Positions 1 to 11,400 of a stretch of DNA of 64,000 bases are shown here, in pieces (the stretch's first letter is position 1; every line of letters begins with the position of its first letter). Source of the DNA: Phoronis australis (Eukaryota; Phoronida; Phoronidae); the NCBI GenBank assembly GCA_002633005.1, contig NMRA01000094.1, positions 522,597-586,596 on the forward strand, in the 5' to 3' direction. The position numbers and the translations under genes were made by a program. The notes beneath the pieces were generated by a model, which saw only the letters and a list, made by a program, of their open reading frames with translations, was not told the DNA's origin and did not search any database.

Positions 1-45
1 GTCTCTAGAATATTCCAGACTACTTCAATCACAGCCACGCTAGAG

Positions 46-173
46 TCTTCTAGAAAGTTCCTCACTATACTGTAGTAAACAAATGACATCATCATTGTAC
101 TGACCTCAGTCCTCTAGAAAGTTCCATACTATTCTGCAGTAAACAAATTACATCATCACTGTACTTAACCCAG
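46..173. repeat. Two-copy tandem repeat, 64-bp unit
   Basis: Two head-to-tail copies (46-109 and 110-173) share the core CTAGAAAGTTCC, a GTAAACAAAT segment and ACATCATCA. They differ at scattered bases. The repeat lies just before the Ty3/gypsy-like coding remnant and may belong to that element, but no second LTR is visible to test this. Confidence 0.75.
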
Positions 174-225
174 GGGTCAAGCCAATCAAACAGAATAACA
201 AAACAAAGCAATAGAAATAAAAACA

Positions 226-2249
226 GTGTCAGTCTATATTCTGACAGTCATCACACTCCCCCGTCCTGAGGATAACCTATGGATTGTGACAGACGCCTCT
301 GGCAAGCACCCAGGGATAGCAGCCAGCCTATATGTTACGAGGGAAGAAAAACCCAAGATCGCTTCCTTCTTCAGTGCCAAGCTTTTTGTAGTATTTTGGC
401 TTCCCTGTGAGGTTGAAGCATTGGCAATTGCAGTGGGCTTGAAGCACTTCAGTCCATACCTCATCCAGTCCCAGCATCGTGCTACGGTCCTCACTGACAG
501 TAAGCCGTGTGTACAGGCCTTTAATCGCTTATGTAGAGGTGAATTTTCTTTGAGTCCTCGAGTATCTACATTTTTGTCAGTTTTATCTTGGTTCCAAGCT
601 ACTGTTCGCCATGTTTCAGGTGCCTCGAACATTGTATCAGAGTTTGCAAGCCAACATAGTATTGAGTGTTCAGACATGGCGTGCCAGGTATGCTCCTTCG
701 AGGCCTCTACCGAAGATTGTGTGGTCTTTCGTTCATCCACAGACGACATCTTATCGGGTGTGTCGAGGCTTCCGTTGACTATCCGCTCTGCTTGGCATAG
801 TGTCCAAACTGAGTGCTCGAACCTTCGTCGTACTCATGCTCATCTCACTCAGGGTACGCGTCCCAGTAGGACGCTGATTGATTTTCGAGATGTAAAGCGT
901 TACCTAAACATTGTCAAGGACGCTAGTGATGGTTCACTAATTGTCCATAGAAATGCACTCCTCGCTCCTATTCGCAAATGCATAGTTGTTCCATGTTCTG
1001 TCTTAGACGGTCTACTCATGGCTTTTCACCTCCGCTTGGATCATCCCAATCAGCTGAAGCTAGTTACCCAAAGTTACTTCTACGCTCTCGACTTGGACTC
1101 CGCCATTGACAGATGTTCAAAACCTTGCCACCAGTGTTGATCCCTTCAGACATTCCCCAAGACGTTGATCACTTAAGATTCTTCTGACCTTCTCCGACTG
1201 TCAGTCTATCTTTCGCTGCAGATGTCATGAAACGTGATCGCCAATTGATCCTCGTTCTGCGGGAATGTGCGTCCTCCTACACTGTCGCACGCATTGTCGA
1301 AAGTGCACGCCGTAACAACTTGAAAAATCGTCTTCTTCAAATGTGCATAGAACTGTGTCCTTTGGATGGCCTCCATAAGTTATCCGTACGGATCAGGCTC
1401 CCGGCTTCAGTGCTTTGAAGGACGATGATCTCCTCAAACGACACATGGTTACTATTGAACTTGGCCGTGTTAAGAATCCAAATCACAACCCAGTCGCTGA
1501 AAAGGCTATTGAAGAGCTTTCCAATGAGTTACTACGTAAACACATGGTCCATGGCAAGGTAACGTCTTTGCAGCTTTCACTTGCAGTTACCCGACTTAAG
1601 AGTCGGCTACGTTTAAGAGGATTATCTGTCCGAAAAATGCTATTCCAACAAGACCAATTTACCTGCGAACAAATTCCCGTCACAGTCCTCACCCTGATCG
1701 AGGCACAACGACTCCAACGTGAAAGGAACCATGAACCCAGCTCGAGATCTATGGCTCCTGTGGCTAAACTCCCTCCTACGTGCAACGCTACAGCTGGAGA
1801 TTTAGTTTATCTCTATGGTGATCACGATAAGATTCGCTTCCGTCCTCGCTATCTCGTGGTAAGTCGCGACAGCTCTTGGCTCAACATTCAGAAATTTATT
1901 AGCAACCAACTTCGTTCAACATCCTATCGTGTTAAGCATACGGAGTGCTACAAAGTCCCTCATGAGATGGTCCTCATCACGTTCCCCGGGGCTTCCTCTT
2001 CCAGCTTTGAACCAGCTGATAGCTGATGATGACGATCCTATTACGCCACTATCCTCAAGGCCGACGCCCATCTCACAACCTCTACTCGAGCTTCCCGCTC
2101 CCGAAGTTCCCTCTGAGTTGGCCCCTGTCGGTCATACACCGTCCGAGGATCCAGCTGTGCCTTTCAACTCCGGTCACTTGATGTCACGTCCGAAGCAGTT
2201 GATGTCCCTCCTCGACGCTTTTATTACTACTGGCGGAGCAAGAATGTAA
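226..2249 (+). pseudogene. Ty3/gypsy-like LTR retrotransposon pol remnant (RNase H, integrase)
   Basis: This is the 3' part of a retrotransposon polyprotein. The first open stretch (226-1137, no ATG at its start) reads as an RNase H domain, with VTDAS near residue 22, LTDSKPCVQAF near residue 89 and RHVSGASN near 127. It is followed by the integrase zinc-binding His/Cys pattern, with HLRLDHPN near residue 270 and CSKPCHQC at the end. The integrase core then runs through at least two frame breaks (about 1140-1230 and near 1410). The RTDQAPGF segment just before 1415 and NPNHNPVAEKAIEEL (about 1476-1520) fit the last catalytic Asp region and the catalytic Glu of a DDE integrase. The rest is a low-complexity proline-rich tail to about 2249. 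Protease and reverse transcriptase would lie left of the window. Ty3/gypsy is preferred, but BEL/Pao is not formally excluded. The element is dead because of the frameshifts. Confidence 0.85.
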
Positions 2250-2336
2250 TTTTAACTACACATTCGCCTTAAACCACACGGGAAGGATGACCGTTTTGCT
2301 TACTGACAAACCAATGTCTGCTTGACGAAAGAAACA

Positions 2337-2530
2337 AATTCAGAGTTACACGATCACAGAGTCACACGTTATATACACCAATACTCACATAAACACAAAT
2401 ACAGAGGCAGACGTGCACAAACACAGAATCACAAACACTCAAACACAATCATACATAAACAAACACAAACGCAAAGTCACATGCGCTCAAACACAGAGCC
2501 ACACGCGCACAAACGGAGTCACAAAATGCA
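2337..2530. repeat. AC-rich degenerate low-complexity tract
   Basis: About 190 bases consist of imperfect repeats of the form ACACANAGTCACANGCGCTCAAACACAG. The stretch is open in one frame only because it lacks T-rich codons. I do not read it as a gene. Confidence 0.7.
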
Positions 2531-2796
2531 AAAACAGTGTTTTTGTGGCCAAATTGCAATTTCCATGTATCCTTGCGAGTTTGTGACAGTTAACGTGTCT
2601 CTGGAGTTTTTCTTAAGATGATTTAAAATCCTTCTCGATTTCTTTTCTTGAACTCGGCTCATAATTTCCGTAAAACCACATTTGTGCACATCTGTGTACG
2701 AGTCATGCCACAAGCAAGATTTTAGTTAGAGCATCTGTCTAAAAACACCAATTTTTACCATACGAAAAGTTGCACGAAAAAGTGTAGTGTGTATAC

Positions 2797-2866
2797 ACAT
2801 GAGAGGCGCACCATAGGAGACTGGGGGGCTCATAATCCGCCACTTATTTAAGTGCTGCGCCGACCA
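2797..2866 (+). repeat. Short dispersed element, copy 1 (GGCGCA...TGCGCC ends)
   Basis: A block of about 70 bp, beginning ACATGAGAGGCGCACCATA and ending CACTTATTTAAGTGCTGCGCC, recurs in opposite orientation at about 12150-12215. The GGCGCA and TGCGCC hexamers near its two ends are inverted. That fits a very small inverted-repeat element, or the end of a larger one. Confidence 0.5.
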
Positions 2867-3689
2867 TGAACAGGTGTTTAGACAACTACCAAATATAGCA
2901 TAAGGAGCACCCACGGCCAGTAAAAGTCCAACACTTGATTATCAGATGATCGCGTGACAGCCGCCTATAGTGTTGTGCTGGAAATAAACAGATGTTCTGT
3001 CTCAATGCCAGAAAAGGTGTCGAACGATGGTGATTTCAGGGCATTGTATATTATTAAACGCGACCATGAACACTTAAGAATCACTTTATTAAGACGAATC
3101 ACGGTGATTGTTGGGCTACCGTTTGTCGCAACAATTGAAAAACGTCAAATGTATCGGGAAACAAATCGCCTGAAAACGTTTTCACGGAACCAAAAGTTAC
3201 TGTACATAGTGGTGAAAACTAAGATATACAAGACCAGTTCGCCGAGAGACTAGAAGTACACCTAGAGTCGAAAGCTACACAAATAAGCTGGCCTGGTCCG
3301 TCGCGAGACCAAAGGTACACTATGCAAAATATTTGAATTGAAAACTGCTCCCTAGACACCTTTTGGTCCCCAGTGGGTGCTCGTACACGTATTTTATGCA
3401 TCTTGTTCATTTACAAAACTACACTCGACAAAATATGACCACACAATATTTCGAAACATACTTGTTTCATTCTCAAGTGGAAAGAAAATGACGCAGTAAC
3501 ACCAGCACAGAGCATAAGCTGGAAACGTACGCAGTGGGACACGGCAGGTGTGAAATAGTGCGAAGAATGACAAATGAAGGGGCGTAACAGGAAAGTCAAG
3601 CAAACAATTGTAACGTGCGGCGCGACACTGTTTGCTAATTGCTCATTCAAAACAGGCTTCTCAAATGCATTCAAAAGGGACTCCAATGC
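2867..3689. other. Non-coding stretch, nothing recognised
   Basis: Short open frames occur on both strands but none shows a recognisable domain, splice context or repeat. The last part may belong to the 3' end of the minus-strand Penelope-like element that follows. Confidence 0.5.
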
Positions 3690-5035
3690 TTTCAATTGTA
3701 GCACATCGTGCTCTACGTACCGAATTGAGGTTTTTTCCACAATTTCTTGACGTGTGATTTATGTTCGTGACATTGCAGAAAATTTTCTTGGATGGCGCCA
3801 TTTTGAAGATGCGTAAATAACCGACGGTGAAGACAGCAAACCGTTTGACCAATGTAACATTGCTTGACATTTGAATGAAGAAATTCGTTCATAGGACATA
3901 CAAACTCCTATACAATACTACACTGGGCAATTGGGCGCACTTTCGCTTTAGAAATGTTCTTTTTCATGACCAAGTTGGAGGACTTCCTATTCCGATAATA
4001 AATAATAACATCGAGGTAATCATCGGGCTTACAAACTTTAACATTATCCCTAATGATTTTCTTAATGGCGTGTTTGTCCTGGAGGTAATTATTGGACATA
4101 ACATTTTTGTAAAATACCTTTTTGGTCACACCGATCCGACGTGCAGGGACAATTTTGGACATGAAGCGATTAATATGGAGGTCTACAAAAGCATTGGTGG
4201 GCCCATTATTTACCAGGGTTTGTCTTATACGATCTACCTCTCGATTGAAAAATAACCATTTGGACGGCACTGAATACGCCCTCTTTAGGGCACTCGCTTT
4301 TGGCGTGAAGACAGAAACCTTTATATGTAGGCTTGTGAAGTAGTGATAAACTGATGTAGACAATTCAAATGTAGAATAGCTCACAAGCACGTCCAAAAAC
4401 GGAATCTTGTCATTTACATGGAGCTTCTGGGTACACGTCAATACAGAGTGACGTTCAAGTTCATCACGTACTAATAACAAGTCATCAAAAGCACAATAAA
4501 CAAAAATATCGTCTACGTATCGTACATAGATAGGAATACCACCAATCACAGGCATATAGAATTCCGAAAAAGTGGGACCGAGAGGAGAGCCCATGCTCAA
4601 ACCATCTTTTTGTAGAAACAACTTGTCATTTATATGGCGAAATGGTACTTAGGTAGTGCAGATGGTAAACAACTCTCTCATTTGAGTTGGTGAAATGCCG
4701 GGTGGCTTTAAATGTGGGTGACGGTATACACTATCCAAAATGATAGTAATGGTCTCATCCACGGTACGTTGGTGAGCAAATACACTCAGCGTCAAGCGAC
4801 ATAGGTTGGTATGGCACTTGTGTGCTCAAAATGTCGATGAAATCTTCACGAGATTTAGTGGAGTAACGACTCTGAATGTAAGGTTTTATGATGTCATGAA
4901 GATGCTTAGCTGTTTTGTACGTTCGCGTCAGGACTTGGGATATTATTGGAGGTAGTGGAACATCTCTGCTACCTGGCAGCCAGAAATAGAAATTCTCATT
5001 GCAAACTCTCGCCACTGGATCGGGATCCCTTTATT
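3690..5035 (-). pseudogene. Penelope-like retroelement remnant (RT plus GIY-YIG region)
   Basis: Read on the minus strand, 5015-4755 gives an N-terminal RT segment (HDIIKPYIQSRYSTKSREDF). After a frame break, 4621-3908 gives the RT core. FLQKDGLSMGSPLGPTFSEF is at its start and the catalytic YVRYVDDIFVYC is near residue 35, followed by the FLDV and thumb-like regions. Beyond the stop near 3908 the strand continues with QCYIGQT and a downstream RRLFTHLQNG segment (about 3870-3770), which resembles the GIY-YIG endonuclease domain that canonical Penelope-like elements carry after the RT. The YVDD box, SMGSPLGP and the trailing GIY-YIG-like block together separate it from LINE and LTR RTs. The 260-residue N-terminal part is short and at least two frame breaks are present, so it is inactive. 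Its left and right ends were not resolved. Confidence 0.82.
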
Positions 5036-5448
5036 TTGTTGACTTCGATCACTGCCTATTTTAATAAATTGCAACTATTCAAGTCAAATGTGGTCGCCAT
5101 ACTATACTAACAGTAAACTTAGGGCGTTTCCCAGATTTTAACCAATGGCTGAATGAGAAGCCATTTAACAACATTCGACAGTGCTCCCTTACGTAACACT
5201 GTGAAAGAGTTAACTACGGGCCTGCGTGACAAACGCGACGCAGGTTGTCTACGAATGTGCAGGTTGGTGGTTAAATGCCCCAAAATCACAGTTGCGTAGG
5301 GTTATTTTCGGATGCGGCTATTACCAAAACATGAAGCACTATGACATCATAATGCTGTGATGTAAAATGTGGTGCAAATTGTTTGTGTTATCATACATGT
5401 GCTTCACGAAATATGCACTTGTGATATGCTTGACAACATTCCACTAAG
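5036..5448 (+). other. Upstream region of the transporter gene
   Basis: This non-coding stretch lies between the Penelope-like remnant and the first coding exon of the SLC16-like gene. It probably holds 5' UTR or promoter sequence. I could not identify a convincing TATA box, initiator or upstream exon. Confidence 0.4.
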
Positions 5449-8400
5449 ATGAACCACAAAAGCAAATCTGAGTTTGAGACAACAGATTGCAAAAACGAAA
5501 TCGCAAATTTTCCGACAGTTTGCAAACATGTGAAACAGCATAATGGTGTTCCTGTTGTCCAAACGCCAAAACAATTGATAATGAAAGACAGCAAAATGTC
5601 TTGGGCCATTTGCATGGCAGCGTTTTCAATACAAGTCTTTGATGTAGGCATTATGCATATATTTGGAGTCTTCTTCGTAGTATTCGTAAAGGACTTTAAA
5701 TCAACTAAAGCTGAGGCAGGTAAAAACACTTGTTATCGTATTCAATATAACCCATCTTGTGCAGCAAGTATAGCTTGCCAACACTGCCAACTTTGCCGTA
5801 GGCTGATACTTGGTCACGGGGGCAATATTAGCTCCTGCCTTTTCGATTTTGTTCCTTAAGGTTTTGTTTACCCTAAAATAGTTGGGCTTCTTCCCGAGAC
5901 TTGCGTTTGAAACGTTATTAAGTATTTGACAATGATTCCATCTAGTCAGCACTACATATATATATTACGTTGTTCTGGAGTATTTGCATGCACTTGCTTT
6001 ATTTCAGCGTGGATTGGCTCAGCATGTTATGGCCTCGCTTTGGCTTGCGGTCCGCTCTCTGGTCTTCTCATGCACAGATTTGGTAACGTCGCCGTATCCA
6101 TGAGCGGTGCATTTATTTGTGCCCTAGCCATGGTGCTCACATCGTTTGTAAAGAGTCTGAATATGCTCTACTTGACATTTTCAATCATGTATGGTATCGG
6201 ATGTAGTTTAGCTTATACGCCAACTATGTGCATTTCTGGAGTGTATTTTGAAAAGTATGTGTCTTTCGCACTTGGTATAATGACGGCCGGAAGTAGTTTT
6301 GGGACACTTATCTTGGCGCCGATTTCGCAGGTTATTATTGACAGTCTTGGGTGGAGAAATACATTCCGCATCTTGGGAGGCTTCAATTTGATGACAATGA
6401 TGAGTGGTTATATGTTTAAGCCTGCCGTTGAGAAAGTAAAGAGCAATCAGATGTCAGCGGACATCGTCACGCCGTCATGGCGGAAACGAATCCTAAAACA
6501 GCTCGATCTTTGCAAATCACCTCTTTTTGGAGTTTGGGTCTTTGCAATATGCTGCGTTCAGTTCGGGTATTACATTCCATACGTTCATTTGGTGAGTCAT
6601 TTTAACTATTGCTGCTGGAGCGGTTATAAATTAGGTCTTGGTGCAAAAATGACTTTCTTCACAGACGGCGCAGAAACCCGCCGAGCCACCAAAATTCCAT
6701 GAGCATGGTCTGAAGAAATAATGATTTGTCAGTTCTTTTCAATTCTAATAGCGACGAGACCGATTTTATAACGCTAAGTTGTCTAAATTTGACAGAAGGC
6801 CCGGGTTATTGCATTGGGATTCATTTTAATATCTAAATGTTTTCGACAGAACTGCAGCTGAATCAAAGTTAAACACGTTTGGAAGCAGGATTAACTCATT
6901 TACAATGAAAAAATATAATTGGACACAAATACATTCTTATATTGCTGTGTATTTCCCAATATGTTGCCTGCCTACAACGGGAGATCGGTGTTCACACCGG
7001 GATACCGTTCAGCTTGCAGATATGTACAACTTTATCGAATCAACTTGAATGCACCCTTCCTCAATTTCGTCCACCAGTTTGAATACCTAATTAGGAAGAG
7101 TGAGTAGTCACATTCTCGTGCGTTGAAAATGAGTGAGAGAAACTGTTTTTGATAAAGAAGCTTTGTCAAAGATGCTGGATGACCAAAGCTAAAAGAATGT
7201 GCAACTCCGTTTTTTGTTCATTTCCGAAGAGTCCAGCAACGATCGTGTAGATATGCGTTGGAAACAGTGTAGGCATGGTGTTTTAAAGATGTTAACGAAA
7301 ATAGTCTCCAAATGTGGGCACAAAACTTATGGAACTCCAGTGCAGTTCGCGGAGATTGTTCAGGCTGGGAACAACTTGCAAAAATTTCGTTGTTTTCTCG
7401 AATGAAAATTGGTGTTCAATTTGAGCCAATATTACAGCAGTCGAATGAGAAGTACTCATTCTGTGGAACATGCAAAAGGCTTAAAGGCGCATAAGCTGAG
7501 TTTTAGCTAAAATAACTCTCAAAACCGTTTAACCAGTTCTGTTGTACGACATAAATTTTAGGAAGTTACTAAATTTCAATACATTATATAAATTTTTCAA
7601 ACCACTCATTTAGTACTACCTAAGAGTAAAATTTTTATAACAGTGTGTTTGTTCGAGATAATCATTAGTATAACGCATACGCTCCTACAAAAACCTAAAG
7701 GTTATGCCCAGAACATAAAAGAATGGCGGAAAATCCAGAATAGTCGTGCGGCAGTACTACAATGAGACGCGCGCAGCCTTTAGTATTCTGATGATGAGAA
7801 ACGAGTAATCCAATGCTCCAACCGAGAAGGATTGCACACCGATAACGAAGTACTGGTAAGTTACACCAGGCTTCTGTAGCACGGAAAAGATTGTAGGTCA
7901 TAGTCAGTCAAAGGTGTAAATTGAAAGTTACAATTTCTAGCGTAGTTGTTATTGGGTCTCCGTTGTTAGAAGTGAACACGACACGTCGCAGTCAGTGGAA
8001 GAACAACTTATCAGGGTATTTTGCTCAGTGATTATTACACGTACACTTTGCAGTTTGATTAAATTCGAAGGCAGTTCTTTAGTGAGAGGATTAACAAATG
8101 TGAATGCCCCCCCCCCGCAGTCGCTACCCGTTCCCACTCTCCCCAAGCATTGAGACTTTTTAACATATTTTAGTCGCTTTTTATTTTGTGGGGGATCTGT
8201 CGTGCTGACTCTCAATTTCATGTGTGAGAGAGGAATATTTACGATGCCACCCTCGTGTTTTTGGGCCTACGTTCTACTTATATCCATTAGGATGTTGCAA
8301 TAGGGGGCAATCACAATTCAAAAGACCAAGAATCATTTGGTTGCCTTAAAAAGAGTGTTGCGTTATTTTTCGTCATGTCCGTATAGGAGTCCCATTTATT

Positions 8401-11400
8401 ACGCTTGTTAGTTTAAGCTATGATACATGTGACTAGTATCCAATTAGTGACCTAGTCCGGATTATCGTTGTCCGGGGCGGAAGATAACCGTGTTGCACTG
8501 CCCCCTTCCCTAGTCATCACCATTTTTGTGACACATCCTTCTTTATGACCCTTCCCCTCTGCCGGTGCCGCCCCCTGTCAGAGAGCCACCCACGTTGAAC
8601 TGCCGCTCTTCTTGCAATGGCACCCAATGGAGGTCGCCCTGGCACTTAAACTTTTCATGTTTAGTAGTTGGTTACGTTACAATCTGTTCACAGTCTTTTA
8701 CATGCTTAGGCTATACAGACACTACGATAAAAGGGAACTATGAAGTCAAAGCTGTCATTGGCGTCCGTCACTAAAAGATGGCTGAGCCTGCGGAAACTTG
8801 ACCTAGGATGGTCATCAGGCGTACAACGGCTCCAGCAAACACTCGACAATATTTTTCACGTTAGTGTTTCGCAGTAGCTTCATGTGTGCATAAACTGCAG
8901 TCATGTACAGCAAGAAAAGACTACAGTCCTATTCGATGACCGTCAGTTATATATACAGTATATAAGCCAGGCTATTTACTTTTAAATAAGTTAAATTGAG
9001 CAATAATACTCGATCACTGTTTGCCTACACTGCCGTAAGGAACATGTTTTGTAAGTGAAGTGTTCATGTAACGTAGTTCAGGTTTAGTCTATCAACCAAA
9101 GTCATCTGCTTGTCTTTGCTCGTCCACTTGACGGTTGGGATCGCCCAAAATAAATGTGTTCTTTATCCAGCTTCGACTTATTACATGTCATGCTGCAACC
9201 CAGCGTTCGAACTATACACTGCCCAAGCCGGTGGTCAGTGGATTTGCGGCCAGACCAGTAAAACTCATACATAGACCCTATGTGGATGTGGTCTCATATT
9301 CAAGTAACTGGCCCGGTGGGCCAGCACATTTATTTGCTGAAGTTCGAACACTGCTGCATCCCTGATTCAAATTTAAGTTATGTTAAAGGAGAATGCCACC
9401 CGATTTAATAAGTCTTTTTACCGTCTTATATATCCACATCGCCTCTTATACGGTCGACCTCACCTTGCCGATATGATGGGCCGTTGGGGGAAAGTGTCGC
9501 CGGAAAAATACGAGCGTAATTATGTACATTACGCCGTAATTTACGCCGTAAAATTACGAGCGTAATTTAATTCTTTACGGCGTAAAATTACGCTTGTAAT
9601 TTAGTTTAAGCTCTTAGCTAATGACGTTGGTTTTACAATCCACGGTGGCGCGTGCTCATGAAAATACTTATTTACTGACGGGTTACATGTCTACCATACG
9701 AGCGCTGAATCATGGCGGATCAAATCGCTGCTGCAATGTCAGCGATTATGCAAGAACGAGCTGCCCAGCAACAGTCGTGTATGTTAGGTCAACACTGATT
9801 GGTTTAAATTTGGAACGTTCTTAAGGTATTTTACGAGTGTAATTTACGGCGACATTTCCCCACTTAATTTACGGGCGTAATTTTACTGCAACGCTTTTGC
9901 AATTTAATTTACGCTCGTAATTACGAGCGTAATTTTACGGCGACACTTTCCCCTTAAAGGCCCACCATATGTCGAAAGGTGTCGCGTTAACCTGTGAGGA
10001 AGGTGAGAAGCGACGCAGAGACGTCAGTGGTTCGTCTGCAGAGTGAATGCCGCTATATTGCGGCGCATCGGTTCCCGCTTGTCCGAACTATGAAGCTGCG
10101 AAGAAAGCAGGTATATCGTTTTTTCGACTTCCTCGAGAGCCCGAAATGCTTAGGAAGTGGCTCGCGGTGGTGAAGAATGAAAGGTATGCTGTTAATAGCA
10201 AGTATGAGGCCGTGAAACATCTCCGTGTCTGTGGCCGGCATTTCGTCGACAGTGATTTCTCTGACGAATTCCGGATTATCAAAGAACTATGCATGTTCAC
10301 GGCGCCTCTCTAGTATTTCTTGATCAGTGTATTCCGGTTCGAACTGATAGTCTGTGAAACCTAACGATCCGACCCGTGAATTCTTCGTCGGATGAGCTCT
10401 TGACTAAGTCGGGATTGGCGCCGGGCGAGTTGCTATGTAGACGTTTATTATTCTGCGTTATGTTTCAAAATGAATTATTCGCATCCTAAAATGATCCTAA
10501 TCAATGCTTATATCATGAAACTGAAACAAAGTCTGTCTTATTAGATACAATGTGTAATGCCTTGGAGTGCTCGTGAGTGCAAATGTTTTGAGAAGCCAGC
10601 AATGAATAAACCACTGCGTTAGGTTACCGGCTTTTGATGCCGGCATTGAAAGGTATTGACCGGGCACCGAGGCCGTGTGAGCGCAAGCTAATTCAGTGTT
10701 TGCTGACTGAAAGCTGTTGTGGAGCAATTACTCGATTTTATATGCTATTGTCAAATGTTAGGGGAATCTTTATTTAGAAATGCAAATTCATTATTCAAAT
10801 CATTGTTACTGTACAACCTTTGCTTTGACGGTCTGAGGAACTTCGCGGCCCCCGACAAGTAGATTTTCAGTTTCGTGGCTTATTCACATATACGTGCACA
10901 TTATTTCTTTGGCTCACAAGTCTTTTCGTGACTGGAGGTTTAGTTTCCAACTCAAGCTGGTTTATGCTCGTGCCAGTCCCGGCGGCCGCGATGGGCCTGA
11001 TCGGGTTCCGAGCCAGTGTTTTGTGTGTTTAGAACTCAAAAAATCACAAGTATAAGCAACCCAGATCTAGGTTCTCCTGTCTGTATGTCACTGAAGAATA
11101 CTTCGAATTTAACTCCAGACAGACCACAAACTCCTGCTACGGCATTACCCTTGGTAAATCTTGGCCTGCCGAACGGTGTGTCCAAATACCCGTAAATCCG
11201 TAACAGCGAAATAAAACAACACTTTTTTATAAGAACTCGGTGTATTTTTAAGGGTTTTACATCGAAGTTTGGTGATTTATAGGTGTTAAACGATGAATTC
11301 AAGCGATAAGCTGACACCACTAACCTGTGTTGAGAACTGCTGAACAGACTGCGTGTGAAACCAATTACGTCATTGGATAATTTCAACACATCCGTCTGCC

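Noticed and set aside
234-749. Minus-strand frame of 171 codons
   Set aside because: It is antisense to the RNase H-like coding sequence, whose motifs are clear on the plus strand.
2322-2621. Basic His/Lys/Thr-rich ORF
   Set aside because: It is low-complexity AC-rich sequence with repetitive codons and no domain.
10047-10313. THAP frame as a host THAP gene
   Set aside because: The same segment lies inside three TTAA-bounded repeats in degraded forms, so it belongs to the transposon.
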